Assembly (NCBI GenBank): GCA_021201295.1
Contig: JAJQFE010000077.1
Span: 59,505-123,504, forward strand
DNA length: 64,000 nucleotides
Direction of reading: 5' to 3'
DNA from: Tannerellaceae bacterium
Lineage (GTDB): Bacteria; Bacteroidota; Bacteroidia; Bacteroidales; Tannerellaceae
Part shown: positions 17,521 through 26,716 of the stretch, piece by piece
How positions within the stretch are numbered: position 1 is the stretch's first letter
Layout of the letters: each line of letters opens with the position of its first letter
Position numbers and translations under genes: made by a program
The notes under the pieces: model-generated
Database searches by the model: none
What the model was told of the DNA's origin: nothing
The model's input: the letters and a program-made list of their open reading frames with translations, nothing else

Positions 17521-18156
17521 TTAGTTGAACCGGGTCTTTTCCCAGGTATACACCTTCGGTGCTTCTTTCAGGTAAGGAAGCACCTGTTCCCGGTCCTCCT
17601 TATTCAGGTAAAAAGGAGACATATAATAAGCCGATAACGTCTGGTTCTCCGGATGCAGCTCATAACGGATCAGATCCATATCCAGGTGGGCCAACGCATA
17701 CTGCACCTCCTCCCGGCTGAGATTCGCATCCTCTTTCACAAACCACTCCTTCGTAACAGGCGTAAAGAGACCGGAGATCTCTAAAGGTTCCCACTCAGTA
17801 GTAAAAAACGACACACGGCTATCAGCCACAGGGCCTTCCACAGTCGTGACCATACAGATAATATGCGTATTATTGACCAGCGGCAAAAGTTTCATCTCAA
17901 TCGTGGTACGTTCCGTAGAACGGAGAGATAAAAAATCCGGAGTCAACTGTTTTAATTCAGCCTCACCCCCCATCATGTTCTGCAACTTTGCCTCTTTCCC
18001 GTTGGTATACAAATCCACTAAATCTTTCCGCCATTCATTCTCAAGCTGAGGAATATACGAATCCGGAACAGCAATAAAAACAGTAGCCATATCCTGTGCC
18101 GGAAGCCCGGTAGCCATACCACAAAAAAGAAAGAACAGGAGTATAATTCGTTTCAT
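17521..18156 (-). CDS. DUF3256 family exported protein
   Basis: A 211-residue protein with a cleavable signal peptide (first 20 residues, ending LPAQ). The sequence matches the Bacteroidales DUF3256 family: the early VFIAVPDSYIPQLE segment, the central TERTTIEMKLLPL strand pair and a C-terminal Tyr-rich tail. The structure is probably two repeated beta-sandwich-like halves. The family has no known function and is presumed periplasmic. It sits 18 bases upstream of the interrupted SGNH hydrolase on the same strand. Confidence 0.8.
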   Translation of the reverse strand: MKRIILLFFLFCGMATGLPAQDMATVFIAVPDSYIPQLENEWRKDLVDLYTNGKEAKLQNMMGGEAELKQLTPDFLSLRSTERTTIEMKLLPLVNNTHIICMVTTVEGPVADSRVSFFTTEWEPLEISGLFTPVTKEWFVKEDANLSREEVQYALAHLDMDLIRYELHPENQTLSAYYMSPFYLNKEDREQVLPYLKEAPKVYTWEKTRFN

Positions 18157-18297
18157 TAACTTCTTTTTTTAACCAGTTTGAATAGGACAAATGTAAATCA
18201 TAATCCACCAACTTCCACACATTGCCGGAAAATTATAATGTTTATTTCAAATTAATAGGAGTTCTTAGAATTACCTTCCACCCATCATAACGGGAAG

Positions 18298-19194
18298 TTA
18301 CCGGGTGCCTAAATACAGAAATACCATACCGGTTAAAACCAATAACAGGTCCAGGGCTTTACTCTTCAGGCTCTTTTCATGGAAAAAGAGAGCACCCGCA
18401 GTAAAAGTAACCAACACATTACTCCTCCGGATCATAGAAACAACAGAGATCATGGAATCCGGAAAGCTAAGGGCATAAAAATAGATCCAGTCCGCAATAA
18501 TCAGGAAAACAGAAATAAAAATAATGTTCCACTTCCACACAAAAAGAGTGCTTTTTGCCATGCGGGGATACCACAGCAACAGAAGGATCACCAGCATCAT
18601 TAAACACTGGTAGACATTAAACCAGACCTGTACAGTCATCACATCCAGGCTTTGCATCAAATGTTTATCATACAGGCCACTCATCGCTCCGAACAGGGCA
18701 GATAACACCATGAAAAAGATCCATTTATTATTTGTAAAGTGTATACCCTCCTTTTTCCCCGACGAAGAGAGCAGATAAAAAGAGGCGATTGACAAAATCA
18801 CCCCCGTCCACTGGTAGAGGTTCAGCCGTTCCCCGAAAAGGATCAACGCCCCCAGTAAAGTCATGACCGGCTGGGTCGCTTTAATAGGACCCGTAATGGT
18901 CAAAGGAAGATTTTTCACAGCAAAATAGCCCGGCAACCAGGAAGACAAGACGATGACAGCCTTGATAAAAACAGCAATATGCTGGTCCGGGGGAACCTCA
19001 GGAACATACACCATCGTCCCGTCCAGCACCGGAGTAAAATAAGACAGCAAAATAAAAGGAAGAAAAATAAGACTACTGATCAGCGTATTCAGAAACAACA
19101 CCGGGATCACGGCATTCCCGGTCAGGGACACTTTCTTATTCACATCATAACATCCCAGAAAGAATGCCGACAAAAATGCAAGGGCTACCCACAT
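18298..19194 (-). CDS. DMT-family (EamA-like) membrane transporter
   Basis: A 298-residue integral membrane protein with about ten hydrophobic segments in two repeated halves of five, the usual layout of the drug/metabolite transporter superfamily. The first-half signature near GPIKATQPVMTLLGALILFGERL (about residues 103-125) is the conserved EamA region before helix 5. Substrate cannot be predicted. It follows truA by 14 bases on the same strand, an arrangement that suggests co-transcription but not shared function. Confidence 0.85.
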   Translation of the reverse strand: MWVALAFLSAFFLGCYDVNKKVSLTGNAVIPVLFLNTLISSLIFLPFILLSYFTPVLDGTMVYVPEVPPDQHIAVFIKAVIVLSSWLPGYFAVKNLPLTITGPIKATQPVMTLLGALILFGERLNLYQWTGVILSIASFYLLSSSGKKEGIHFTNNKWIFFMVLSALFGAMSGLYDKHLMQSLDVMTVQVWFNVYQCLMMLVILLLLWYPRMAKSTLFVWKWNIIFISVFLIIADWIYFYALSFPDSMISVVSMIRRSNVLVTFTAGALFFHEKSLKSKALDLLLVLTGMVFLYLGTR

Positions 19195-19208
19195 ACCAGC
19201 TTCCCCGT

Positions 19209-19970
19209 TTAACCTACCCCATCCGGAAACAACTCTGCCGGATAAGCAATATCCACTAAGAAAAGCGCATGACCGGGAACAGACGTACCCGCCTGACCCC
19301 TATCCTTTGCCTCAATCACCTGCCGGAATCCATCCACAGACAATTTGCCCCGGCCCACCTCTAAAAGAGTACCCACGATTGCACGGACCATATTCCTCAG
19401 GAATCGGTCTGCCTGCACAGTAAAGACCCAGACATCCTTTTCCTTCGTCCATCCTGCCTGGTAGATGCGGCAGTTATTGGTCTTTACATCCGTATGCAGT
19501 TTACTGAAACTGGTAAAATCCCTATACTCAAAAAGGACCCGGCAGGCTTCATTCATAGCCTCAAAATCCAGGGAAGTATGTATCCGGTAGACCAGTTCAT
19601 AATTAAAAGGATCCTTCAACGTGGTCAGATAATACTGGTACGTACGGGAAACAGCATCAAAACGGGCATGTGCCTCCGGGATCACCGGAACGATCCGGTA
19701 GACAGCAATATCCTTCGGTAACAACCGGTTCAGTTTCTCCACCAGGAAAGCAGGGTCCGCCAACGGAACCTCCCAGTCAAAATGGGCCACCATCAGGCGG
19801 GCATGTACCCCGGCATCCGTCCGGCCAGCCCCTGTCACAGCAACATGCTTCCTTAAAAGCGTGGCAAGAGCCTCCTCCATCGCCTGCTGGACCGACCACC
19901 CATTCGGCTGGACCTGCCAGCCACAGAAATGCTTACCATTATACCCTAAATAGATAAAATACCGACTCAC
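19209..19970 (-). CDS. truA: tRNA pseudouridine(38-40) synthase TruA
   Basis: A 253-residue cytoplasmic enzyme that isomerises uridines 38-40 in the tRNA anticodon arm. The catalytic motif GRTDAGVHA is present with its Asp near residue 52. GWQVQPNG and the C-terminal [17 protein letters not shown] block are also typical. The start gives the canonical N-terminus ([16 protein letters not shown]). It heads a two-gene unit with the DMT transporter, and a TACCTTTG element lies 28 bases upstream. Confidence 0.96.
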   Translation of the reverse strand: MSRYFIYLGYNGKHFCGWQVQPNGWSVQQAMEEALATLLRKHVAVTGAGRTDAGVHARLMVAHFDWEVPLADPAFLVEKLNRLLPKDIAVYRIVPVIPEAHARFDAVSRTYQYYLTTLKDPFNYELVYRIHTSLDFEAMNEACRVLFEYRDFTSFSKLHTDVKTNNCRIYQAGWTKEKDVWVFTVQADRFLRNMVRAIVGTLLEVGRGKLSVDGFRQVIEAKDRGQAGTSVPGHALFLVDIAYPAELFPDGVG

Positions 19971-19997
19971 CTCTTTGCCAGATTAGATTTTTCGCAG

Positions 19998-20005
19998 CAA
20001 AGGTA
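19998..20005 (-). promoter_or_regulatory. -7 element of truA
   Basis: The minus strand reads TACCTTTG, matching TAnnTTTG, 28 bases before the truA ATG. It is back-to-back with the plus-strand promoter of the AspT-like transporter at 20048, so the two divergent starts are within about 60 bases. Confidence 0.6.
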
Positions 20006-20024
20006 GCAGAAATCTGGCCTATGA

Positions 20025-20055
20025 TTGCTATAACATTGAAAAAAGTGTAATTTTG
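20025..20055 (+). promoter_or_regulatory. Promoter of the AspT/YidE-type transporter
   Basis: TTG (20025-20027) and TAATTTTG (20048-20055) are separated by 20 bases, fitting the Bacteroidetes promoter. The predicted leader is about 80 bases. Confidence 0.6.
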
Positions 20056-20139
20056 CAACACAAATAGCAAACCAGCTATAGAACATACAAGACAAACAGG
20101 TCAACAACTCATAAGGTTATCCGTTAATAAATAAAAATC

Positions 20140-21738
20140 ATGTTTGAAGAATTATTACAATCCTCCTACTTCTCTATATTCCTGATCATTGCATTAGGTT
20201 TCATGTTAGAACGAATCAAAATCAAAGGACTATCCCTCAATGTCTCCGCTGTTATTTTCATTGCACTCCTTTTCGGGCATTACGGAGTGATTATCCCCAA
20301 AGCATTAGGGAATTTCGGACTCGTACTGTTCATCTTTACGATCGGGATCCAGGCAGGACCGGGATTCTTCGACTCCTTCCGTTCCAAAGGAAAGACCCTG
20401 ATCCTGCTCACCCTGTTAATCGTAGGTTCCGCCTGCCTCACCGGAATAGGATTTAAATATGCCTTTGATATAGACACCCCCAGCCTGGTAGGGTTAATAG
20501 CCGGTGCACTAACCAGTACACCCGGGCTTGCCGTAGCCATAGACAGCACCCAGTCGCCCCTGGCATCCATCGCCTATGGGATAGCCTACCCATTTGGCGT
20601 GATCGGCGTGATCCTGTTCATTAAACTATTACCTAAAATCCTGCGAAAAGACCTGGTAGCAGAAGCCAAAGCACTGGAAGAAAACAGAAGGGGACAATAT
20701 CCGGCACTTAAAACAGCCACCTTCCGGGTCATTAACACCAATATCTGTAACAAAACATTAGCCCAGCTCCAACTGCGTGCCATAACCGGAGCCGTCATAT
20801 CCCGTGTCAAACACAACGACGTCATTTCCATCCCTACCGCATCCACCATGCTGCAGGAAGGTGATATGATCAAAGCAGTCGGCAACGACAAATCACTGGA
20901 TCAGTTAACCATCCTGTTAGGAGAACGTACGGAAGACGATCTGCCGTTAAGCCAGACACAGGAACTCCAATCCCTGCTCCTGACCAACAAAAGCATTATT
21001 AATAAAACCCTGGGACACCTGAACCTGCAGGGCACGTTCGGATGTACAGTCACCCGGGTATGCCGTAGTGGGATCGACCTGCCGGCAGAACCGGACCTGG
21101 TACTGAAATTCGGAGATAAACTCATGGTAGCTGGAGAAAAAGAAGGGCTGAAAGAATTGGCACAGTTCATGGGAAATGATGAGAAGAAACTGTCCAACAC
21201 CGACTTCTTCCCAATCGCCACAGGGATCGTATTAGGCGTATTAGTCGGTAAGATCAATATCTCCTTTTCCGACTCCTTTTCCTTCTCCCCCGGACTGACC
21301 GGAGGGATCCTGATCGTAGCCCTGATCCTGAGTGCCATTGGTAAAACCGGCCCCATCATCTGGTCCATGTCCGGATCAGCCAACCAGTTACTCCGCCAGT
21401 TAGGACTGCTCCTGTTCCTGGCCGAAGTAGGAACCTCAGCAGGCGTCAACCTGGTCTCTACCTTCCAGGAAAGCGGCTGGACCCTGTTCGGAGTAGGATT
21501 TGGCATTACTATAGCTCCGATGGTCATGGCAGTAGCTTTCGGATATTATGTATTCAAGATCAACATACTCAATCTGTTAGGAACGATTGCAGGAGGCATG
21601 ACCAGTACACCCGGTTTGGCTGCTGCCGACTCCATGAGTGATAGCCCGGCTCCCAGTGTAGCCTATGCTACGGTCTATCCGATTGCGATGGTGATCCTGA
21701 TTATTTTTATACAGGCCATTGCCCACTTAATTATTTAA
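20140..21738 (+). CDS. AspT/YidE/YbjL-family antiporter
   Basis: A 532-residue membrane protein. Two hydrophobic halves of about five helices each (residues 1-170 and 350-532) flank a soluble centre of two TrkA-C (RCK_C) domains (about 195-340). Each half carries the repeated signature GALTSTPGLA (first half) and GGMTSTPGLA (second half). This is the aspartate:alanine exchanger family. YidE-type members from Bacteroidales are uncharacterised, so substrate is not predicted. The RCK_C pair suggests regulation by a small ligand. The peptidase gene follows 23 bases downstream, possibly co-transcribed. Confidence 0.9.
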   Translation: MFEELLQSSYFSIFLIIALGFMLERIKIKGLSLNVSAVIFIALLFGHYGVIIPKALGNFGLVLFIFTIGIQAGPGFFDSFRSKGKTLILLTLLIVGSACLTGIGFKYAFDIDTPSLVGLIAGALTSTPGLAVAIDSTQSPLASIAYGIAYPFGVIGVILFIKLLPKILRKDLVAEAKALEENRRGQYPALKTATFRVINTNICNKTLAQLQLRAITGAVISRVKHNDVISIPTASTMLQEGDMIKAVGNDKSLDQLTILLGERTEDDLPLSQTQELQSLLLTNKSIINKTLGHLNLQGTFGCTVTRVCRSGIDLPAEPDLVLKFGDKLMVAGEKEGLKELAQFMGNDEKKLSNTDFFPIATGIVLGVLVGKINISFSDSFSFSPGLTGGILIVALILSAIGKTGPIIWSMSGSANQLLRQLGLLLFLAEVGTSAGVNLVSTFQESGWTLFGVGFGITIAPMVMAVAFGYYVFKINILNLLGTIAGGMTSTPGLAAADSMSDSPAPSVAYATVYPIAMVILIIFIQAIAHLII

Positions 21739-21761
21739 TCATCTACAAAACGCTACTGTTT

Positions 21762-23756
21762 ATGAAAAGCATACGCCATCTATTTATGCTATGGGCAAGT
21801 TTTTGCATCACCACCCATAGTTTCGCAGCCATTGACCCGGCTATTATCCGTTCAACCATGGATGAACTGGTAAAGAAAGACAGCCGGAACAGGGTGCACA
21901 TCGAAAAAGCAGTCCAACAGGTCGCCAACCTGTGGCAGACCACAGACGGTTCCGATGAAGACTTCCGCAGCTTCTGCCTGAAAAACTACCTGGCAGACCC
22001 CCGGGAAAAAGAGGAAGTGTTCCTGAAAATCAGCGATTACCTCGAAGGAATCTACGGACATTTCAACGAGATGTCCCTACGCCTTCAAAAGAATATGACC
22101 CTCAACACCGGGCCCCTGCTTCCGGTTGACGAACGTTTCGGCTCCTTCAAACCATCGACCCACCTGTCAGATGATTTCTACAGGAGCCAGATCGCATTCG
22201 TCGTAGCATTGAACTTCCCTGCATTATCCCTGAAAGAAAAAGAGATGCTGGGAACCAACCGGAAAGCCTGGGCCTATGCCCGCCTGGGAGATATCTTTAC
22301 CAAACGGATCCCGGCAGAGATCCAACAGCAGGTAGCCGCCGCCGGTAGTGATGCAGACCTCTATATAGATGCCTACAATATTTATATGGGCTCCCTGATC
22401 AACCCGAAAGGAAAACACCTCTTTCCGGATGATATGATCCTTTTATCCCACTGGAACCTGCGGGATGAGATCAAAGCCAACTACAACAAAGGAAGAGAAG
22501 GAACAGAGAAACAACGCACCGTCTACGAAGTAATGAAACGCATCATCTCCCAGCAGATACCGGTAGAAGTAATTAACTCCGGAACCTACCAGTGGAATCC
22601 GTATAACAATGTCCTCTATAAAGATGGAAAAATCGTACATGGCACACCAGAAGCTACGGTTCGCTACCAGAAGATGCTGAATAACTTCAAAGCACAGCAG
22701 GAAGTAGACAAAATAACAGGTAACACCTACATAGACCGTAATTTCAACGAAGAGATGGAAATCACCCTCGAAGAGGTGGAAGCCCTGTTCCACGAATTCC
22801 TTTCCGCACCGGAACTAAAAGAAATCGGACGAATGGTCTCCAGACGAACCAGACGCAAACTGGAAGCCTACGATATCTGGTATGACGGATTCAAAGCCAG
22901 AAGCCATTTAGATGAAACCCAGCTAAGCGAAACCACCCGGAAACGCTATCCGGACGCAGCAGCTTTAGAGAAAGATCTTCCGAACATACTGGTTAAAGTA
23001 GGTTTCCCGGAAGAACGGGCGAAGTATCTGGCAGAAAAGATCGCCGTAGATAATGCACGTGGCTCCGGACATGCCTGGGGAGCAGCCATGAAAGGACAAA
23101 AGTCACGGCTACGCACCCGGATCCCGGAACAGGGCATGGACTATAAAGGCTATAACATTGCGATCCATGAATTCGGACACAATGTAGAACAAACGATCTC
23201 CCTCTATGATGTAGACTACTACATGCTAAACGGAGTTCCCAACACCGCCTTCACCGAAGCACTTGCCTTCGTATTCCAGAAACGCGACCTGGATATCCTC
23301 GGGATAAACAACGAAGATCCGAAAAAGGAGGAAATGGATCTGTTAGACAAGATCTGGAGCATGTATGAAATCTGTGGAGTATCCATGCTGGATATAGCCG
23401 TATGGAAATGGATGTATGCCAACCCGGAGGCGACGGCAGAACAATTGCGGGACGCTACGATCCGCCTCTCCAAAGAAATCTGGAATCAATATTATACACC
23501 GGTATTCGGCGTGCGGGATGAAACCGTGTTAGCCATCTACTCCCACATGATCGGCTATCCATTATATCTCTCCGCCTATGCTTTCGGGCAGATCATCGAA
23601 TTCCAGATCGAAGGATACCTGCAAGGAAAAGACTTTGCCACCGAAGTAGACCGTATCTACAAATTAGGCCGCCTCACCCCCACCCAGTGGATGAGAGAAG
23701 CAACCGGAGATCCCCTAAGCGTCAAACCAATGCTGGAAGCATTCAGGAAGAGGTAG
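21762..23756 (+). CDS. Exported zinc metallopeptidase (HEFGH)
   Basis: A 664-residue protein with a signal peptide (ending THSFAA, about residue 22). The zinc motif HEFGH is at residues 469-473 and a Glu in FTEALAF at 499 sits at the distance expected for the third ligand of gluzincins. The upstream GHAWG segment and overall helical make-up recall M3-like oligopeptidases, but the protein is exported and belongs to a Bacteroidales group I cannot name. It may degrade peptides in the periplasm. It follows the antiporter by 23 bases; if co-transcribed, the pair could handle peptide breakdown and export or uptake of the products, which is inference. Confidence 0.82.
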   Translation: MKSIRHLFMLWASFCITTHSFAAIDPAIIRSTMDELVKKDSRNRVHIEKAVQQVANLWQTTDGSDEDFRSFCLKNYLADPREKEEVFLKISDYLEGIYGHFNEMSLRLQKNMTLNTGPLLPVDERFGSFKPSTHLSDDFYRSQIAFVVALNFPALSLKEKEMLGTNRKAWAYARLGDIFTKRIPAEIQQQVAAAGSDADLYIDAYNIYMGSLINPKGKHLFPDDMILLSHWNLRDEIKANYNKGREGTEKQRTVYEVMKRIISQQIPVEVINSGTYQWNPYNNVLYKDGKIVHGTPEATVRYQKMLNNFKAQQEVDKITGNTYIDRNFNEEMEITLEEVEALFHEFLSAPELKEIGRMVSRRTRRKLEAYDIWYDGFKARSHLDETQLSETTRKRYPDAAALEKDLPNILVKVGFPEERAKYLAEKIAVDNARGSGHAWGAAMKGQKSRLRTRIPEQGMDYKGYNIAIHEFGHNVEQTISLYDVDYYMLNGVPNTAFTEALAFVFQKRDLDILGINNEDPKKEEMDLLDKIWSMYEICGVSMLDIAVWKWMYANPEATAEQLRDATIRLSKEIWNQYYTPVFGVRDETVLAIYSHMIGYPLYLSAYAFGQIIEFQIEGYLQGKDFATEVDRIYKLGRLTPTQWMREATGDPLSVKPMLEAFRKR

Positions 23757-23763
23757 GAAAAGG

Positions 23764-23777
23764 AGGAGTTAACTCCT
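23764..23777 (+). repeat. AGGAGTTAACTCCT palindrome
   Basis: A perfect 14-bp palindrome just after the peptidase stop, followed by a CTTTCTTACCTCCT stretch. The same GGAGTTAA/TTAACTCC core occurs in the larger palindromic element at 33306 and, degenerate, near 25411 and 27829. Confidence 0.6.
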
Positions 23778-23802
23778 TGCTTTCTTACCTCCTATAAAAA
23801 TA

Positions 23803-23833
23803 AAAAAGCCACCCTCAACGGAGGATGGCTTTC
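23803..23833. terminator. Bidirectional terminator between peptidase and fba
   Basis: AAAGCCACCCTC pairs with GAGGATGGCTTT (one mismatch) around AACG, with A and T flanks. It serves the convergent peptidase and fructose-bisphosphate aldolase genes. Confidence 0.75.
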
Positions 23834-23858
23834 TATATATACTGTCACTTATTTTTCA

Positions 23859-24872
23859 TTAGCAACCACAGCTACATGTACCTTTACCGGCAGAACCCAG
23901 CACATTCTCGATTTTGTGTTTGTAAAGTTTCTTCATGCTTTCACGAGCGGGACCTAAGTATTTACGTGGATCAAATTCAGCAGGTGAATTAGCAAATGTG
24001 CTACGGATAGCAGCAGTCATCGCCAGACGGCTGTCAGAGTCAATATTGATCTTACATACGGCAGAAGAAGCAGCTTTACGCAATTCTGATTCAGGAATAC
24101 CAATCGCATCTTTCAATGCACCACCATATTTGTTAATGGTTTCCACTTCTTCCTGAGGAACAGAAGAAGCACCATGCAACACGATAGGGAAACCTGGCAG
24201 TTGCTCTTCCACACCTTCCAGTACATCAAAACGCAATGGAGGAGGAACCAGGACACCGTTTGCGTCACGGGTACATTGTTCCGGTTTGAATTTGTTAGCA
24301 CCATGAGAAGTACCGATAGAGATCGCCAGCGAATCACAACCGGTTTTAGTCACGAAATCAACCACTTCCTCAGGTTTGGTATACGTGTGGTGCTCAGCTA
24401 CTACCTCATCTTCCACACCAGCCAGAATACCTAATTCACCTTCTACAGTTACATCAAACTGGTGAGCATATTCCACCACTTTCCTGGTAAGAGCCACGTT
24501 TTCATCATAAGGAAGGTGAGAACCGTCGATCATGACAGAAGAGAAGCCCATGTCGATACAACTTTTACAGGTTTCAAAAGAATCACCGTGATCCAGGTGA
24601 AGAACAATCTGAGGCTTTTCACAACCTAATTCCCTGGCATATTCCACAGCACCTTCAGCCATGTAGCGAAGCAAAGTCTGGTTGGCATATTGACGTGCAC
24701 CCTTAGACACCTGCAAAATAACCGGAGAGTTAGTTTCTACAGCAGCCTGAACGATGGCCTGTAACTGTTCCATATTGTTAAAGTTGAATGCAGGAATAGC
24801 ATACCCGCCTTCGATTGCCTTCGCGAACATTTCCTTCGTGTTCACAAGACCTAAATTTTTGTAACTTACCAT
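23859..24872 (-). CDS. fba: Class II fructose-bisphosphate aldolase
   Basis: From ATG 24872 (MVSYKNLGLVNTKE) the product is 337 residues; the upstream extension is leader. It splits fructose 1,6-bisphosphate into dihydroxyacetone phosphate and glyceraldehyde 3-phosphate in glycolysis. Class II features are visible: AIPAFNFNN near the N-terminus, the LHLDHGDS metal/catalytic site (about residues 90-97), GELG, HGAS and NIDSDSR. The C-terminus ends CSCGC, an unusual Cys cluster. It has its own promoter and terminator. It works with gapA (49103) in the same pathway. Confidence 0.95.
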   Translation of the reverse strand: MVSYKNLGLVNTKEMFAKAIEGGYAIPAFNFNNMEQLQAIVQAAVETNSPVILQVSKGARQYANQTLLRYMAEGAVEYARELGCEKPQIVLHLDHGDSFETCKSCIDMGFSSVMIDGSHLPYDENVALTRKVVEYAHQFDVTVEGELGILAGVEDEVVAEHHTYTKPEEVVDFVTKTGCDSLAISIGTSHGANKFKPEQCTRDANGVLVPPPLRFDVLEGVEEQLPGFPIVLHGASSVPQEEVETINKYGGALKDAIGIPESELRKAASSAVCKINIDSDSRLAMTAAIRSTFANSPAEFDPRKYLGPARESMKKLYKHKIENVLGSAGKGTCSCGC

Positions 24873-24910
24873 TTTGTATATTATTACGTTAATGATTAAT
24901 AAATCTTGCA

Positions 24911-24918
24911 CAAATATA
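24911..24918 (-). promoter_or_regulatory. -7 element of fba
   Basis: The minus strand reads TATATTTG, 39 bases before the fba ATG. A -33 TTTG is not at the usual spacing. Confidence 0.55.
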
Positions 24919-25001
24919 ATAACAATCCCTCAGAAGTGGGTGCTATCAAACATATAAAATAATACAAAAGTCAATTCCCGCAAAAAAATAAATACAAATT
25001 C

Positions 25002-25032
25002 TTTGTTTCTTCAACTGGAATCCATACCTTTG
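25002..25032 (+). promoter_or_regulatory. Promoter of the L31 gene
   Basis: TTTG (25002-25005) and TACCTTTG (25025-25032) are separated by 19 bases, an excellent Bacteroidetes promoter. The leader is about 55 bases. Confidence 0.8.
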
Positions 25033-25090
25033 CATGCTAATTTACCGGTTATCAGAGATTAAGAAAATAATAAAATAAAATAGACAAGCA

Positions 25091-25345
25091 ATGAAAAAAG
25101 GTATTCATCCTGAAAACTATCGTCCGGTTGTGTTCAAAGACATCTCTAACGACGATGTATTTATCACGCGTTCAACTATTAACGCAAAAGAAACTATCGA
25201 AATCGACGGTGTTAAATATCCGTTGGTCAAAGTGGGAATCTCTAACACTTCTCACCCGTTCTACACTGGTAAATCTAAATTGGTGGATACAGCAGGACGT
25301 GTGGATAAGTTCATGAGCCGCTACGGGAACCGTAACAAAAAATAA
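25091..25345 (+). CDS. rpmE2: 50S ribosomal protein L31 type B
   Basis: An 84-residue ribosomal protein. It has the type B sequence ([17 protein letters not shown], then TRST, then SHPFYTGK) and lacks the CxxC zinc motif of type A L31. It joins the central protuberance of the large subunit and bridges to the small subunit. It is monocistronic, with a strong promoter and a terminator at 25373. Confidence 0.97.
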   Translation: MKKGIHPENYRPVVFKDISNDDVFITRSTINAKETIEIDGVKYPLVKVGISNTSHPFYTGKSKLVDTAGRVDKFMSRYGNRNKK

Positions 25346-25372
25346 TCTTTCCATAGATCAGTATGGAATAAC

Positions 25373-25404
25373 AAAGGCTGCCTCTGGTTGAGGCGGCCTT
25401 TTTT
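25373..25404 (+). terminator. Terminator of rpmE2
   Basis: AAGGCTGCCTC pairs with GAGGCGGCCTT (one G-T) around TGGTT, followed by six T. It also faces the convergent gene at 25438. Confidence 0.85.
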
Positions 25405-25437
25405 AATTAGGAGTCAAGGAGCAAAGCGCCTGCTAAC

Positions 25438-26477
25438 TCAGCGGTGAAAATCCCGGTAACGTGCTATAGCCTTTTCCATCAATGGCTCAGGAATGGAAAG
25501 ATCCGGGACAAACAGGGAGGGTGTACAGACAATCGCTCCTTTCCTGACAGAACGCTCCCAGTTCCCCACAACCTGTCCCTGGTAAAGGACCACATTGTAA
25601 AATATCCCAAACCGGTTAAATGCTTTCGCATACTGTCCGGGGTCCAGCACACCACTCCGGTCCTTATAGCTGATCAGGTATTCATCATACGCCGGAAGCA
25701 GGTGAACCACCTCTTCCTTCCGGCAGGAACGTCCACAGGACTCATGCACATAGAATACAGTATCTCCAAAAGACTCTTCCAGCAACTGGTCCCGGATAAG
25801 TCCGATAGCTTTCCGTGCTTCCGTCAGGGAAAGCCCCGACCACCAGTTGAAATCCGCCAGCGTAGCAGGCGAATGGCTCCTGAATATTTTAATGCAAGTA
25901 AGGCATAGGATTCCTCCCGGGTCAGTTCCGGAACCGGAGCCACCCGCTCCTCCAACAAGGCAAAAGTAGCTTTTCCATCCCTATCCGGACCGCTACAGAT
26001 AATCCTTTTCGTTTCCGCACGCGACAGCAAATAGCTGACCAGTTTCTCCTCCACCGGCAGGTTCTCCTTAGCCAGCCGTTCCGCCAACTCCTGTTTCGTC
26101 AGGGCCTGGCCGGACAGGATCTTTTCCAGTAAACCATTACACCGGGAACAGAGCGATTCCGGTATACCCATGGACCTGACCCAGGAATCAAGCGCAGCCT
26201 GCGTACGGCCTGATGTCAGTTTCAACATCCAGCGGATATCTTTCCCGGCCACTACATGCCAGGTCGGCCACAACACATGCGTACGTACGATGGTTCCTGC
26301 TTCATACGCCTGATGGACACGGCTCAGTGTCCCCTCCTGCAACCGTAGTCCCATAGCCCATTTAGATTTCGTATAGTCCTGCGCCTGCATTGCTCCCATC
26401 CAATCCAACAGATCTTCCGGAGCTTCAAAACAGGGTTGGTACAATTGCTGGCTCAGTAAACGAACAGAAGTAAACAT
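25438..26477 (-). pseudogene. AlkZ-like (winged-helix, HTH_42) DNA glycosylase, frameshifted
   Basis: The first frame starts at ATG 26477 and runs to a stop at 25824; the second covers the C-terminal part to 25438. They join if one T is restored near 25881-25885 (TATTC to TATTTC), giving ...KYFRSHSPATLADFNWWSG..., the expected family sequence, in a protein of about 346 residues. The N-terminus carries MQAQDY (Gln31, Gln33), the QxQ motif of AlkZ-type glycosylases that unhook DNA crosslinks. The conserved HVLWPTWHVV motif is near residue 75. As read, the protein lacks its last third and is probably inactive. It is convergent with rpmE2 and divergent from the kinase gene. Confidence 0.85.
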
Positions 26478-26716
26478 AGGTAACTGATTTTTCTGGGTAA
26501 ATAAACAGAAAACAAAAATAGAGAATATAACTGGATCCCCATCCCTTACAGGCTGAATTCCCTCCCTCGTCCTGAGAAAAATGTACCCTGCTATCCGGAT
26601 TCCTGCCAGACACCGGAAAATATTCCTATCTTTACCCAACAGAGGAGATGGACAAGCCGGCAGACCGGCTACCGGACCCGTCCCCCTGGTTATGTACCTG
26701 TTAAATAAATGCCATA

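Noticed and set aside
20901..21527. Minus-strand ORF of 208 codons inside the antiporter gene
   Set aside because: Ser/Pro/Arg-rich antisense shadow of a clear membrane-protein gene.
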